Part shown: positions 1 to 13,200 of the stretch, one piece after another | Numbering within the stretch: the stretch's first letter is position 1 | Layout of the letters: each line of letters begins with the position of its first letter | Assembly: GCF_035046505.1 (NCBI RefSeq) | Contig: NC_089826.1 | Coordinates: 83,028,254-83,092,253, forward strand | Length of the DNA stretch: 64,000 nucleotides | Direction of reading: 5' to 3' | Origin: Tiliqua scincoides | Lineage: Eukaryota; Chordata; Lepidosauria; Squamata; Scincidae | Translations under genes and position numbers: made by a program | The notes under the pieces: generated by a model | The model's input: only the letters and a program-made list of their open reading frames with translations | Databases searched by the model: none | What the model was told of the DNA's origin: nothing

Positions 1-300
1 TGCCTGGGGGAGTCAGGGAGTGCCTTTCTGAGATGTTCTGACCCCTTAAGCCTTGGAAGGCCTAGGAAATCACTGTCTTAAGATCTCTGGCAAGACTTCT
101 AAGGCCTTCTGAGGCTCAGGGAGGCCATATGCAGCCTTCCCAACCCTTAGAAACCCTGCTGGGGGACTTAGAAAGGCACTTCTGTTTTTTGCCCAAAACC
201 AGAAGTGCCTTGAGGGGGGTGTTAAAAAATTTGTGCCCCCCAGCGCCAGGTGGCATAGCTACGCCACTGCTGTTCACTCTGTTGAATCCTACTACTCACT
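1..300. repeat. degraded hAT-like DNA transposon fragment
   Basis: No gene is seen. GC-rich repeat text ends near 283 in ggtggcatagctacgccactg, which resembles the termini of other non-autonomous hAT elements in the window (CAGTGGC...TAGCT at 37539 and 38385). The left end lies outside the window. The forward reading frame at 129-395 is repeat text, not a gene. Confidence 0.4.
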
Positions 301-324
301 CTATTGAATATAGAACAGCATTTA

Positions 325-440
325 TCAAGGGGTGTGCTGCAGCACATTGGTGTGCCATGAAAGGTGTGACATCACAAGAGGCGAAGACCATTTAGAAAAC
401 CATAGAGATTAATGTGCCACGAGAAGAAAAACATTGAAAA
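325..440. repeat. relic of the TTTTCAACC hAT family
   Basis: The text gtgctgcagcacattggtgtgcc, then gtgccacgagaag and gaaaatctctg, parallels the better preserved copies at 18060-18287 and 23731-23958. A related stretch recurs at about 8325-8395. It is a decayed copy without a convincing target duplication. Confidence 0.4.
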
Positions 441-699
441 TCTCTGGACTAGAATATATAGTATATGCATTTGTATGGGTACGACAGAAATCTGGTGCCC
501 CCTGTGGGACAAGAGAAGGACAGAGTGGGATCATAGGGGACTTTGGCTACTATCCCATCCACACTTTTCTGTGAGTAAGGGCGCAATCCTAACCTGCAGT
601 TAGGTCAGCGCAAGTCCCTTGCACCACCCAAGGAGTGTTGCGAAAGTGCCATAAAGCAGTTTCACACCACTCTGGAGGCAGTTAGGCTGACAAGGGACT

Positions 700-1619
700 T
701 GCACTGGCCTCCCCGCACTGTTGCAGGCCCCAGGGAGGGTGAGTTTGCATCAGACAAGATACAAACATCTTGCACGACAGATGCAAGACAGAGTATCTTG
801 ATGTGAGATGCAAAACAGAGGGATCTGGGGAGGACGGAGGCATTCCGGGGCAGAACCACCACTTGATTAGATAATAGCCCAGCTTACCCAAACTCAAAGG
901 GAGGAACAAGGAAATGTGTGTGTCATGAGTGTACATCTTGTAACATGTGGGGCCAGTCAGGTGATTGAGGCATTGTCCATACCAGCCCTCTGGGAGCTCT
1001 GGTAATGGATGGTTTTTTTGTTTGCTTTTGTTCCCCTTTTGTCCTAAACTCTGCTCTCATCATATACCCTTGTTACCGATTTGATTCAGTGTGGTGGTGA
1101 TTTGAATTCTCATAAGGTGGCAAAGAATTTTCCAGGGTCAGGGCCACAATGTTCTGGTCCTAGTAGCAGGGATTACATTACTGAGGAGGAAGACATTCAC
1201 ATTTGTGCCTTTGCAATAAGCATGACAAATGACTATAGCAAGCTGTAGGACAGCAATTTCTTTGTATCATATAACACTTGATATTTTATTTCCCGATAGT
1301 TTTGTGGTCCAGGTTCAAATTACTCTTTGTTCTTAACAATTTGTCTGCTTTCATGTCTAATGTCAAAGGTAAGGAAGCATTTTCTTAAGTGCACACTGTA
1401 ATTCTAGTTGCATGAGTAGAGTTCCCTGAAATACATAGGGACAATTTCATTTCAGCCACTTCAATTTCTTTGCTTAAAGTCATAGGTCATAATCACAAAA
1501 CCATGCTCACCATACATATTATATTCAGAAAGTTCAGTAATAAATGCCCTCCCCCCAATTTTCAGATTATCTGAAAATCAGTTCGAGATGGACTCATTAT
1601 AATGCGTTTAAGTGATGTC
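700..1619. other. intergenic stretch without recognised features
   Basis: It begins just after a decayed repeat (about 590-700, caatcctaacctgcag type). I see no coding exon, RNA gene or structured repeat in the rest. Confidence 0.4.
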
Positions 1620-1624
1620 TCAAT

Positions 1625-1830
1625 ATTACTTTATTTTTCACATTACATAGCCCTTCCTCTAAAGAGCTCAGGGTGGCATACATGGTTCCTCCCTGACTTT
1701 TTGTTCTCACAACAACCCTGTGATGTAGGCAAGGCCAAGAGATAATCACTGGTCCAAGGTCACCAAGAAAGTTCCATGGCTAGGTAGGGATTTGAACCTG
1801 GATCTTCCAGGTCTTAGTTAAACTCCCAAG
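1625..1830 (+). repeat. MIR/L2-like retroposon fragment
   Basis: The text passes through ctcacaacaaccctgtgatg, then aaggtcaccaag, then gatttgaacctggatcttcc. This is the order of motifs in the conserved 3' part of MIR and L2-type retroposons. A second fragment of the same kind lies at about 32905-33090. Family assignment is from memory of consensus text. Confidence 0.55.
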
Positions 1831-2380
1831 CAGCTACAACCCAGTGGATCTCACTACAACCACTACACCAACCTTGCTACTCACTTTGAACAAAAGGAGC
1901 AAGATTGCTCCACGGAGCCCTGTCACCCAACCCAAGTCAGGAATGAAACTGGGAAGAACTGCCTCCTACACAGGGTTGTCTAAGTTTAATCATAGGGTCC
2001 TTTCAGTCATCAGTGATATAACCCATCAGAGATCGCCTCTTCCGCTGGTGGAGAAATATTTATCTAGCCACTACATGCATCCATTTCATCCAAACACAAA
2101 GGTCTGGTCCTGAGGTTTTACACATTTCAGTAGGAGTGCTGCCCTTCAAACGACAATCCTAAGAGTTTGTTGAATGGACAGCAACAGAGAGGAAAAGACA
2201 AGCTGCCCACTCATATACAAGATTTCAATTTTTATTGAACAGGTAGCTAAGGTTCATCTAGTTTAAAAGCCATTTTTGCCCAGCATTGCATATACACAAC
2301 AGGGACCAAATGTGTACACCTGTGGACCTGCCAAAACTGAGTTAACAGGAGGAAGAGAGGGAAGGACAGAGGACTCCAGT

Positions 2381-2510
2381 CAGTGGAATAGCTAGAGGGG
2401 GTGCAAAGCACTAGGTTTTGCAGGGAGCTTCACCCCAAAATGCAAGCAGCCCCTCCCCTCAGAGCCATTCCGGTGGGGAGAGCACATCAGAGGCAAATGC
2501 AGGGAGACAG
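2381..2510 (+). repeat. hAT-like MITE fragment (CAGTGGcATAGCTAGAGGG family)
   Basis: It starts cagtggaatagctagaggg and continues with gcaaagcactaggttttgca, matching the left half of the intact copy at 38385-38596. Only the left part is present. Confidence 0.6.
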
Positions 2511-2619
2511 GAAGGAATTTGAAATTACAATTGAAGGTGTAACTACCTTACTCAGAAGTAAATCCATTGTGTTCAATAAGATGCTGTAATCCCATTTTAC
2601 TCCCTGAAAACAAACACCT

Positions 2620-3556
2620 CTACCCAGTGGAGCAGAAGGGAGGGGGACCATGTGCACTCATAGAGCAGACCCAGTACAAATGGGGAAGAGAGGCCAGCTT
2701 GCTTGAACCAGCCCCTAATTTTAAGGCATTATGTCTTTCCCTTAAATAAATGAAAATATCATGGGCCCTCTGCAATACACAGTCGTCGTCGTCCCATGGT
2801 TCTTCCACCAGCACAGATTCCATGAGGTCATGTATTGATTTTCTAATGCACCACTGAGTTACAGTTTCAAAATCACCGTGAGTCGGTGATGCAGGATCCT
2901 TCAGCAGCCAGGCCTTTAAACTATTAGAAATGTTCAGAAAGTCCAGGCTACTAATTCCTTAATGGTTCTTACCCTTCCAAGCTATCTCAGGCCTCTTAAG
3001 ACTCCATAGATAACACCAGGCAATTAGCTCTCTGAGCACAGTAAAAACATAGGTCATTCACCCGTTCTCTCAAGTATGGCAAGATGGCATGTCCATTCTG
3101 GAATTTGGAAGAAGCATCAAGAACAAGTAAGCCACCCCAAAACACCACGTTTGCCTCTCCCTAAATAAGGTACCTTCATACACCTAGGCAGCAACCACTC
3201 AATCAGGGGACAGGCCTGTAAATCTGCTGCGGCTGCTGATGCAATACCTTGAGGTCACTAGAAGTCACTCACACCACCCCTCCTAGGTGGTGAATCTCAG
3301 CAGCAGTGAACCTTGCTAATTACAGTGTCCTTGATACCAAGCACGGACTCACATTTTTATTGCATTTACTCTGCTCAAAAAGCAAGGCAGAAAAATACTG
3401 CCTCCGTCTCTCTAATCAAGATGATTCCCACCAGCTGGCATTTAGCAGCTCCAGATCTCAAAATGGAGTCATCTAAACAAGATGGAATCAAACCACGGTC
3501 TAGTTTTCCTTTGCTCTTCACACCCTCCTCATCTGCTGGTTCCAAACCTGCGAATT
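2620..3556. other. intergenic stretch without recognised features
   Basis: Short reading frames occur on both strands, but none has splice context or family resemblance. I see no feature here. Confidence 0.35.
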
Positions 3557-3790
3557 GGACTTACCGCATGTTTTGAACCCATGGCTGAACGGCCTCACTG
3601 AATCTCCCAGATGCGATCAGAAATACTTTCTGGTCACATCTGGGAAGTGTTCTGAGGTGTGTGGAGGTCAGGCATGGTCTCCCCATGCCTCAGAACACCT
3701 CCAGACATGACCAGGAGACACTTCCAGTTGCATCTGGAGGTCTTTACACCCCCACAGATTCATGAGGGGGTCCAGGAACAGAATTCCACT
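3557..3790. repeat. Tigger-like MITE fragment
   Basis: The text resembles the interior of the family at 13673, 35202 and 60072 (cccagatgcgatcagaaat, aggcatggtct...catgcctcagaacacctcc). It contains a small hairpin. No clean termini were found. Confidence 0.45.
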
Positions 3791-5169
3791 GATCCAGAGG
3801 TCCCTCCTGCAAAATAAAATCTGATAGTTTTTTGAATCCTGACCCTATATGCTTCCCCCCCCCCCAAAAAAAAATGGGTTCTAGGCCCTGAGGAGCAGAG
3901 TAAGAAACATTTAGCCCCAACCCAGCAGTTTTGTCTCTTTCCCTTGCTCAACCTGGTTTGGGAGAAACATATCATCCCTTTCCCATCAATCCTGATACTG
4001 CCTTTGGGATGGGGCCATGTCTACAATATTTTTACTAGTATGCAATGAAATGATGTACTCTTTACAATGCAGTGCAGGTTCTGGCTGCTTCACTCTCACT
4101 CACATGCAGACACAGGATGCAGAATTCTTGCAAGTTGGAACTACCTGCTCGAGGACTCCAACATTCTGAGAAAAAGACTTTTAATGTGATTTGAGAGTTC
4201 TTGATTCAAAGTTACCTTCACATCTTATGACTTTTCAAGTAGACTTTTCATCTTTATAGATGGTTAAAACATATTTTCTCCCCCAAAGCTGACTCCCCCA
4301 AAGTTGACTCTGTCTCCCTTAACAAGTGCAAGGGCAGAAACTTCAACAAATGTTTTCTGCCCCAGCCAAATGTTGAACCTGCATATAATGTAACACTTCC
4401 TGTTCAAGTACTAATAGGAAATTTAATATGCTCTCCTTGGTCAACAGAGCAGAAAAGAAACTTAGAAGACTTGTTCTGTTGTGTGTAGTTTTTTTTTCCT
4501 TGAAAGCTTAATTGGGAGAAGGGCTAAATGCTGAATATATTGATTGTGAGATCTGATAACCTGTGAGTACAGCCCAATGTATAGAACAATATAGCCTTTT
4601 AAAACTTACTTTGAAAAAGTTTAATATTTGTTCCCTGATATGTATGGGGATTTTTTTGTTAAAGGATGTTACAGCTTTTAAAAGCATCTGAGGGAAACAA
4701 TGTATTGATTCTTTATGTCCAATGGTCACTAGGTATAAGTCACTTGAAAACACAGGAGTCTGTGCCCCTTGTTTGGTTGCAATGAGAAAATAGCACCAGC
4801 TGGGATGTGATCAGTTTCAGCAGAAAGGAGGGGGAATGAAATATGCTAATAATGGAGGTGAACTGCTAAAGCTGAACATAAATGCAAGTTGTAGACTTGA
4901 TTAAAGATTTTTAAATCTTAAAAAGTTTTAAATCTTAAAAGTTTTATGCCACAGGCAAGAACAGTCAGGTACACTTAAATTCCAGAAAAGGAAAATAAAG
5001 AGGTCCAACTATGTGCTAGATTTACAAGACCTTTGATCATTCCAAAGTTGGTCAGAAGATAAGCTCCCATCTGCAGTTCCTAACTGCCCACATCGAAAGG
5101 GGCAGGGGTTTGGAAGATCTGGATACTTGGTAGGTTCTTATGGGAGAAGGTGGGCCTTGCAGTACCTGG
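3791..5169. other. intergenic AT-rich stretch without recognised features
   Basis: No exon of a known family, RNA gene or clear repeat is recognised. TMEM128 would be the next gene on this side if human gene order holds, but none of its protein is visible. Confidence 0.35.
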
Positions 5170-5640
5170 GTCCCAAGATATTTGAGGTTTATAAGGCTTA
5201 GGAGAAAAAAGTCAGCCCTGACTAGGAGTTGGAGTGTTTGTGTTCAAAGATAGCCTCATTTCCAGTACACTGCAATAGTCTGGTGATACCAGTGTGTGAA
5301 AAAACCATGGTCAAGCTCTCTCTGTCCAAGAAGGGTCTCCTTTGGTGAAAGATGTTTTGTATCTCAAAAGATCCAGAGACAAGGCTGGCCCTAATAGCAT
5401 GCTGAAGCTGCAAGCCTGATCCTTGTGGATAATGCACGACATCTATAACAAGCTGAACACCACCTCCAGAGTCAGATGAACCACCCATTAACAGTATCTT
5501 AATTTTGGTTGATTGATCATTAGCTCTCAAATAATCCACAGCTGATTGCTCAGAGGTCAGAGAATTAACCACTTTTGTCCTTTCCCAGTGTGTCAAAAGC
5601 CATTCCCTGCCCAAATAAGGCTGGAAATCAATTTGAAGTG
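5170..5640 (-). repeat. L2-type LINE remnant (C-terminal reverse transcriptase region)
   Basis: A 130-codon reading frame at 5222-5614 on the minus strand carries HQRRPFLDRESLTMV followed by a passage resembling VLHTLVTSRLAYCNAL. This is how the RT C-terminal portion of vertebrate L2-like LINEs reads. The rest is diverged with no catalytic motif in view. L2-like 3' tail text also occurs at about 8014-8104, 13985-14105 and 14600-14990. It is a dead LINE piece, not a host gene. Confidence 0.5.
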
Positions 5641-5768
5641 TACTAGCATCATTCAGGAATTTTAGAGTTGCATGGCAACCACCTGCTGAAGTACCTTATC
5701 CCCGAATACAACAATCCACTGATGACTACTTATGTAATGAAGAAACACACAACCAAAATCTCTTATGG

Positions 5769-6241
5769 CAGTGGTTCCCAAACTGGTAGGTCACAGCCCA
5801 CCAACCAGGGAAGCACTCAGCTCTGGCCCCTTAAGGGTCAAGGGGATTGCCACAACGTGATCTCCGTTAGCACTGTGCTGCTCCTGGTGAAAGGGGGCGT
5901 TTCTGGCTCTGGGGGTTGTGGGAAGACCCGCAAATGCCCCCGCGAGGCTCCCTATGCCTACAAAATAATAAAAATTGCAATAGGAAGCCACTAATGGTTT
6001 CGCAATCAGAAACCAGAAGCGGCTTCAGATTAAGATTTTTATTATTTTGGGGCAACCCGGTGGAGGTGTCCATGGGGCAACCCACGCCCCCCAGAGTTCA
6101 TTGCTGGCTTCAGGTAAGCCATAAACCCAGCCTCTTTCCCCAGCAGCGGTGGGGTATTGGAGATTACATTGCTGCAATCACCCCACCCCTGCAAAGACTT
6201 AAGTGGCTCCCTCTTCCTAAGGAGGACTTTGGGAACCACTG
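5769..6241. mobile_element. non-autonomous hAT element, 473 bp
   Basis: The left terminus cagtggttcccaaac pairs with the right terminus tttgggaaccactg as inverted repeats. Both flanks carry the perfect 8-bp target duplication TCTTATGG (5761-5768 and 6242-6249), the size made by hAT transposases. No transposase frame is present. A relative lies at 60871-61096 and a relic at 9420-9647. Confidence 0.9.
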
Positions 6242-6313
6242 TCTTATGGCATATCTAATCTGTGTTGAGCTATGCAGAGTCTGCATTGTTGCTTAAAACA
6301 TAACACACACATA

Positions 6314-6713
6314 CAGGTTGGTCCTCTTTATCATTGGATTCAGTATCCATGGATTTGACTATCTGTGGGTTCTGAACCTGTGGAATTGGACCAACCTGCA
6401 CCCTCTGAATGGAGCTGTGCTCCGTTCATGTCCGAAGGGTGATCTGAGGTCTTTGGGATGCTTTAGAATATCACTTCCTGTTTTTTGGGGAAAACCAGAA
6501 GTGGTGATTTTATGTCTTTAGAAGGCATTCCGAGGACTGGCTGTGTGCTGCCTCCTCAGGCCTCAAAACACCCCCTGGATGCAAGCGGAGCATAGCTCTG
6601 GTAGCATTCAGAGGGTCTGGGTGCTGAGACCCATTAACATTATTTTAATTTCATTATTTGCAAGTTTCAGCATCCATGGGAACAGAGCCCCCGTGGATGC
6701 CAAGGCACTACTG
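6314..6713. mobile_element. Tigger/mariner-like MITE, 400 bp
   Basis: It is flanked by TA on both sides (6312-6313, 6714-6715) and has CAG...CTG ends. The left end reads caggttggtcctctttatc and the right end, reversed, reads cagtagtgccttggcatcc. TA duplications are the hallmark of Tc1/mariner elements. It has no coding capacity. Confidence 0.75.
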
Positions 6714-7030
6714 TAATGTATTTTGGTGGAGAAAACCGAGGTTCACCTATAGACCAATCTGTGCATTATTATTTAGAAAGAAATCCCATTGTGTTCAATG
6801 AGACTTCCAAGGGAAAATGTACAGGATTGCAGCCTTAGTTCTGCAATCTTTGAAAACATTCCAATAATTAGCAAACAATAGGGAGGCCACAAAAAATTGG
6901 CCAGTCATTCACTACAGTCTGGGCAATGTCTATCAACACAACTAGACAGATTTTATATGGAGGATGGGGAGGGCGTGAGGGTTAGAACTTTGAAAAAAAA
7001 AATCACACTTTTCCAAAAAGATAAAAATGT

Positions 7031-7036
7031 TTTATT
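7031..7036 (-). promoter_or_regulatory. LYAR: candidate LYAR poly(A) signal
   Basis: AATAAA on the minus strand, about 125 bases past the LYAR stop codon. It is the first canonical signal downstream of the stop. Confidence 0.6.
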
Positions 7037-7159
7037 TTGTATATTACAAGAGACAGGTAAAAGGCAAGAAATCCACCATGAGAACTAAAAACTATTTTCT
7101 CAGCTGATAGCAAAATTGGTCTATCTGTTCAAAAATCAGATAATTTGACTATAACAAAG

Positions 7160-7297
7160 CTATTTTACAAGTTTCACTTTTTCCTTTAAAACCCTAAATT
7201 TAGGATTGCTGTTAACTTTCTTATTAAATAGGGCCCATACATCCTTTTCAGATTTGTGATGGTGATCACCCATTACTGCATAATATTGGGCTACAAC
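7160..7297 (-). CDS. LYAR: LYAR coding exon 8 (terminal)
   Basis: It encodes residues 331-375 from VVAQYYAVMGDHHH to KVKLVK, then TAG. The acceptor is tatag|GTT. The nearer ttgtag at 7291 was rejected because it would break the frame with exon 7. Confidence 0.95.
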   Translation of the reverse strand, partial: VVAQYYAVMGDHHHKSEKDVWALFNKKVNSNPKFRVLKEKVKLVK

Positions 7298-10200
7298 CTA
7301 TACAATAAAGAGAGAAAAAGAGAGAGAGAGAGAAGCATGTTATGCTCAAAGCTTTTCATGATGTTCTAGAATCAATTTAAACAGAATTTCTGGAATGTCA
7401 TGGGCAGCCTAATCCTAACCTGCATAGGAACAGGCAGGCCAGCTGACCTGCCCCATATCCAACATGCGGTTGGGGCTGGATTCATTCCCCTTACTCCATG
7501 TTGTGCAGCACCTGCCCCTAAAGAGGTGGTGCCATTCTGAACAGCCAGTGTAAGGCTGGGCTGCTTGGAAGGGGTTAGGACCCAGCCTAAGTGCTGGATC
7601 CTGGTTCCACCCCCTGCTGGGCCCAGTCCTCCCACAGGCCCGCATGCTCTTTTCCGGGAATGCCTTCGTTCAGCCCTCCCCAACCCTCCACACCAGCTGC
7701 CCTCAGCTGCGAAACTTACCAGCTGAAGTCCAGGAAGCAGCACGGAGAGGCTGGCATGTGTCCTTGTGCCGGCCTCCCCAACTCTAAAGGATGCACAAAT
7801 GTGCCATAAGGCACGTTTGCAACACTCTTGGGCCAGCACAAGGCTGACCCAGGATTGCATCCTGCATCAAATTTCAGTGCATTACAAATATTCACTCTAA
7901 ATAACTGTGCATACAAGTTTTGCTTTCCTTTAATGTTTGAAAATGCTTTGCACATTCTACCCCACTATATGTTTAGCTGCCAGATATTAAGATGGTACTT
8001 ATCAATTTGATCATATTTTGCCAGTGTGTAAAAGATCTGCCCTGGCTACCAGTCTGTTTTAGGCACAATTCAAAGTACTAGTGCTGATCTTTAAAAGCCT
8101 AATTCAGCAGTTTTGGTGTGCAAGGAAAGGCCCGCACATGTGCCATGGGAATTCAGAGCACAGCACCTGAAAAGTCACAGAAAAACTCTTCTGAGTTCTG
8201 CAGCTCTGTTTCTAGAGCAACTGTCTGCGGTAACAAATGGTCCCTCTTCCTCCACTTGCTCCGTGGAGGAAGACAGACAGTTGCCCTAGAAACTGAGCTG
8301 CAGAACCTGGAAGAGTCTCCTGGAAGTGATATCACAAGAGGTGAAGACCATAAAAGGTCAGTATGCCATGAGAAGCAAAAATTGAAAATCGCTGCTCTAA
8401 ATGAACACACTTGCTCCTATATTGATCTGCCTAAATTTGTTTCAGGCACTTCCACCACCCTCCACAGTGATTTGCCCTGTACAGGATATTTACAGGAAAT
8501 ATTTACAGGAAATATCCTGGAGTTGCTATTTATAAACATGAAAATACAAAAGAAAAACAATGTATTTAATCTAACAGGTAGTTTAGTACTCGGGGAGTGA
8601 TAAAATGCTCCAACATACCTTTTTCTTTAGTTTCTTCATTGATATTTCATTGTCAGGTGCTTGCTTCAGAACAGCTTTTATGGTTCCTTTCCAACTGAAT
8701 TTACCTGTAGAATTGGTAAAGATACAATATAAAGACTAGAAGAAATTCACTTTGTATACTTTGGCCAAAGTTACTACTAAAACCTAAAGCCACTGTCACA
8801 TGTTGCAATGTTCAGGTCCCTGCTTGCTGAACACTTTGCTCCACATAAAATTTTATGACAGCTGAAGTACAGTGGTGCCTCGCATAACGAATGCCCCGCG
8901 CAGCGAAAAACTCGCATAACGAAAGTTTTTTGATTGAGTTTGGTAACTCGCATAACGAAAATTTCTGGCCTTGCTCCGCATAACGAAAAAATTTTTAGGT
9001 CCGTGCTTTGCATAACAAAAACTTTTTAGGTCCGTGCTTCGCATAACGAATTTTTTAAAAATTAAAAATTTCGTGTATGCTTCAAATTTTAGAAATCCTC
9101 TGTACAGTATGTATGCCTTTAAAGAGCACGTAATAAACACTTTGTAAAACAAATTTGATTTCGTTTTGACCTTTTTTGCCCATAGGAACACATTAATTAG
9201 ATTTCAATGCATTCCTATGGGAAAACGTGATTCGCGCAACGAAAATTTCGCATAACGAAAGGATTCACGGAATGGATTAATTTCGTTATGCGAGGCACCA
9301 CTGTACTGCAATTCATTGTTGCACTAAAAGAAACTGTTGCTCTTCTGGCATAAGAGAAGTGTTTTTTAAATACAGAAAGAAATCAGCAGTTGGCCCCTAG
9401 GCCTGTCCAACTCCATTGGCACTGGTTCCCAAGCTGTGTGCCACAGCAAACTCACAGGGGAACTGCGGGATGTCCCCTGTGGCCTTTTCTTCCAGCTGCC
9501 CTGAGTGCAGGCATATTGGATCATGCAAAATCCTGCATGATTTTCAAGAAATCTTGTGTAATTCAAGATGGCGGCACCTGAGAGAGCTAGGAAGAACAGG
9601 CAGCTGTGAAACAAGGGTGATGTGAACCCAGTAAGTTTGGGAACTACAAGGGATAACATCTGATCCCAGCACAGCAAAAAAAACAAAACAAAAAAAACAG
9701 CTGCACAGAATGGTCTGCCCAGAATTATTGATACACAGTATTACTGATACACAGTATTATTCTGATTATTGATCAATTTTTTTCCTCTTGAAGAATTTTT
9801 TTATCCAACTTTGCAGCGTTGATGCAGTTGTAATGCAGTCCTGAGGCAAGAGAAGGAAGTTCCTTTACCTTGAGGAGGCGTCTGTAACTGTTCCCCTACC
9901 ACAGGACAGAGCGCATGCCCAATTGACAGAGTTGGAAAGTTGGACAGGATCAGACCCTAAGTGTATGTTTTTAAAACATTCAATGGGTTCTACTCCAGTT
10001 TGAATGTATACACTGGGAGAGGTGATCAAGAGAAGAGAGGGACAGACTGACAAAACAACAAAATGGGAGAGGCCAGAATGAAACAGGATCTGAAAGAAAT
10101 GCAATGCTGTAAGAGTGATTATGCTCACCCCCACACTTTAACAATGATACCAATGAACACACACTCCGAACTAGTAATGTACAGAGAAACTTCCCAGTTA

Positions 10201-13200
10201 AGGTTACCTTGGGGTTCCTCCTCATTTTCTTCACATACCGTGCTGTCCATTTCTTGGTCCACAATTTCACAATCACCTAAATTTACATGGGTAACCATGT
10301 AAATGAGGAGAGAGAAAAAAATTGTGGGAAGCAGGAGAAATTTCATAAGATAAAAACAAGTGTCAAAAAGTGCAAAAGGAAATTATTAGACAGCAAGTAC
10401 CATTATCCTGTGGACAGGTGCCATCAAAATACAAACTAAGAGTTGAAGCTGAAACATGAACTCCTTGAGTGAAGCAGAGGCCCTGCTCATCCAGTTGATA
10501 AAAGGTTCTGATAACAGGGATTGTATTTGCTGGTTTCAGGTTGACAAATAACCCCAGGATGGAAGTGAAGCAATCCCACCAACTTTGCCTCCCACAATTT
10601 TAGTGCCAGGAAAACAAACGGTAGATCATGGAAAGACTCTCTCTTCCCAGCTTTGATTTTTCCTAATTCAAGTGGCAGATCTACACTCCAATTTATACTT
10701 CTCAATATTAGGAGTTATTTTATTGTTTGCTTCCCTATGCTAAAATGGGGTCTTACAACTAACAATCATGTGAAATATCATCGCCATACCTTCTGAGAGG
10801 TTACGTTTGCGTTTCTTCATGTTCAGTTTGGCCCCTGGCTTTTCCGCATGAAACCCGTTTCCATTCATTTCCAATTCAGCCACATCGACAGCTTGCTGCA
10901 TCTTTGACGTATTCAAAGAATCACTTTGGGACAATTCCTCATTCTCATCTTCTGATTTTTCCCTCTTCAACTTTTTGCTTTTCTGTTTTTCGAAGCTCTC
11001 TTGTTGTCTTTGCACTTTGGATTTTTTGGTCTTCTTGAGGTTTCGTCTCTCCTCCTTTCGTTCCCTTTTGTTCTTTTTCTTTGCCGGTTCCTCTGCTTCT
11101 GTTATGTCATCTTCTAAAGATGTTAGGACATCTTGATTTTTTGCAGACTGGCTTTCCTTTCCATCCTGTTGCTTTTCTTCTGTTTCACTCTGTCCCTTTA
11201 AATTGAGAAGGGAACAGGGGGCTCAGAGTTTACCCCATGAGAGTTCTCTGATACGGGGTGGGGTGCAACTTCAGCAGTTCACCCCAAGTGGCCACCAGAC
11301 ACAAAGTTTTATACTACACATAAAATGTCACACACATTAACTTACCCAGAATAACCATCTAAATCTGGTCCTTAATTCATGACTGTTTGGAATTCTCATT
11401 TCAACTACTGCAAACTTGATGCAAATAGTTAATTTGGGAGGGTGGCAGCTGGGGGTGGAGAGGGGGAGACTGTACCACAGGTTGGGAACCATTGTTTTAA
11501 ACAGTTATATATGTATATTAAGGTCCAGCTGAGGTATGAAACCACTTCTGCAAGAGTGTCCAGTTTGCTTACCTTCCTAGTAGCTTCTGAAAAAATATCC
11601 CACACCTGGTCTTGGAGAGTAGTGTTATGTATTTTCAAACTGTTGGACATCCAGTTCTGTCAAAGTGAAAAAAGCAGTTCTATTTTCACACCACAATGCA
11701 CATACTCTCCCTGACAAAGCTCTGCAGTCAAATTTGCAGGTGGATTCTGCAGAAGGTTCCATCCACGAAATGTGCAATGGCGTCCGCAATACCTATATCC
11801 AGGTCACTGGCGTCACTAGGGTTCGCGTCACCCTGTGCGGGATGCCAGCACATCACCCCCCATGCAGTGGGCGGGGCAACACCCCAGGTGGTAGGCGTGG
11901 TAATGTACCATCACTCCGCCCCCACTGGTTTTTTGGCTGTACCATTTGATAGAACAAAGACAGAACATATCCTGCATGAAATTACACATTGATTGATATA
12001 TAACATGATGGTATTATTCTTCCAAATTATGATTTTAGTGATTTTGGTCACTAGTGATGTCACACACACCCCAGGGTGTCAACTTACTAACACCTTATTG
12101 CAGCAGTTCTAAAATTTTAAGCACTGGGACCCACTTTTTAGAATGACAATCTGTCCAAGACCCACCAGTAGTGATGTCATGGTAGAAGAGACATCATCAG
12201 GCAAATCAAAATAAATAAGTATAAATAATTAAAGTAAAACAAATAATTAAATAAGCAGAAGCCAGCCCTGGTCCACCAAGTGAATTTCCTCTGTGGCCTG
12301 CCTGCAATAACACCCCCCTCCAAAACCAGTCAGGTTTTCAGCCCTACCCAGTGCCCAGTTCAATTTAAGAACTTCTGTTTAAACCAGATCACTGTCAGGA
12401 TCCACCTGGCTTTGCAAGTCTCAAAAAGGTTCACCTTATCAGCTGAAGCCTCTGTTTTAATCCTTTTTAGCGGAGGGAGGGAGGCTGCCTTCTGGAGCTG
12501 CAGGTGCATAGGATCAGGACCATTTTGGTAGCCCTGCACTCTCCTTCACCTGATCTTCCACACCAGCCAAGGCACATTTGCTTACTCGTGATTAAACTCA
12601 ACTGTGAGGCTTAGTTTCGCTTTCCATAAGGCTCAATACATTCATCTGCTTGAAGGGAGGGACTTTCTTCTCAGGTGGTTTGGGGGTTGCACTCATTGGA
12701 TCAGGACCATTCTGGTGTCATTGGATTCCACTCAGCCTCCCTTTCTGACGGTCTAATGCAAGTTTGCCTACTCGCGAGTAAGTGCGCGATATGGCTCACT
12801 TTCACTTTCCATAGGGATCCATGCATTTTTTGTTCTCCAGTTTTTTGGCCATAACTTTTGATAGAAAGAAGATATTTCGCTCTGGTTTTTTGCATTGCCT
12901 TCTGCTCAAAATTCCGCATCCAACGGTTATAATATGATGGGGTTACTCTGAACCACTGCGATTTTAGTGTGTCACCCCCCTGTGTGCGTCATCCGGTGCG
13001 GCCCGCACCCCCCTAGTGACACCACTGATCCAGGTTCCTTCCTTCAGAATCTGATAATGGCTAAAAGACAGAGTTGTGCATTATGTGCACAGCACCTCCC
13101 CTGTTGTGTCTAGTAACAGGCAAGTTAGAGGGCACATCGGCTGGTTACCTGGTATCTGGAAGCAGGACCTTAGGATACGCTAGTGTACCGTGTTTCAGCC

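Noticed and set aside
5222-5614. A 130-codon minus-strand frame as a host gene
   Set aside because: The HQRRPFLDRESLT passage matches L2-type LINE reverse transcriptase C-terminal text. There is no splice context or start of a host family.
7288-7292. ttgtag as acceptor for the last LYAR exon
   Set aside because: It would put the last exon out of frame with exon 7; the tatag acceptor 6 bases upstream keeps VVAQYY and the conserved protein.
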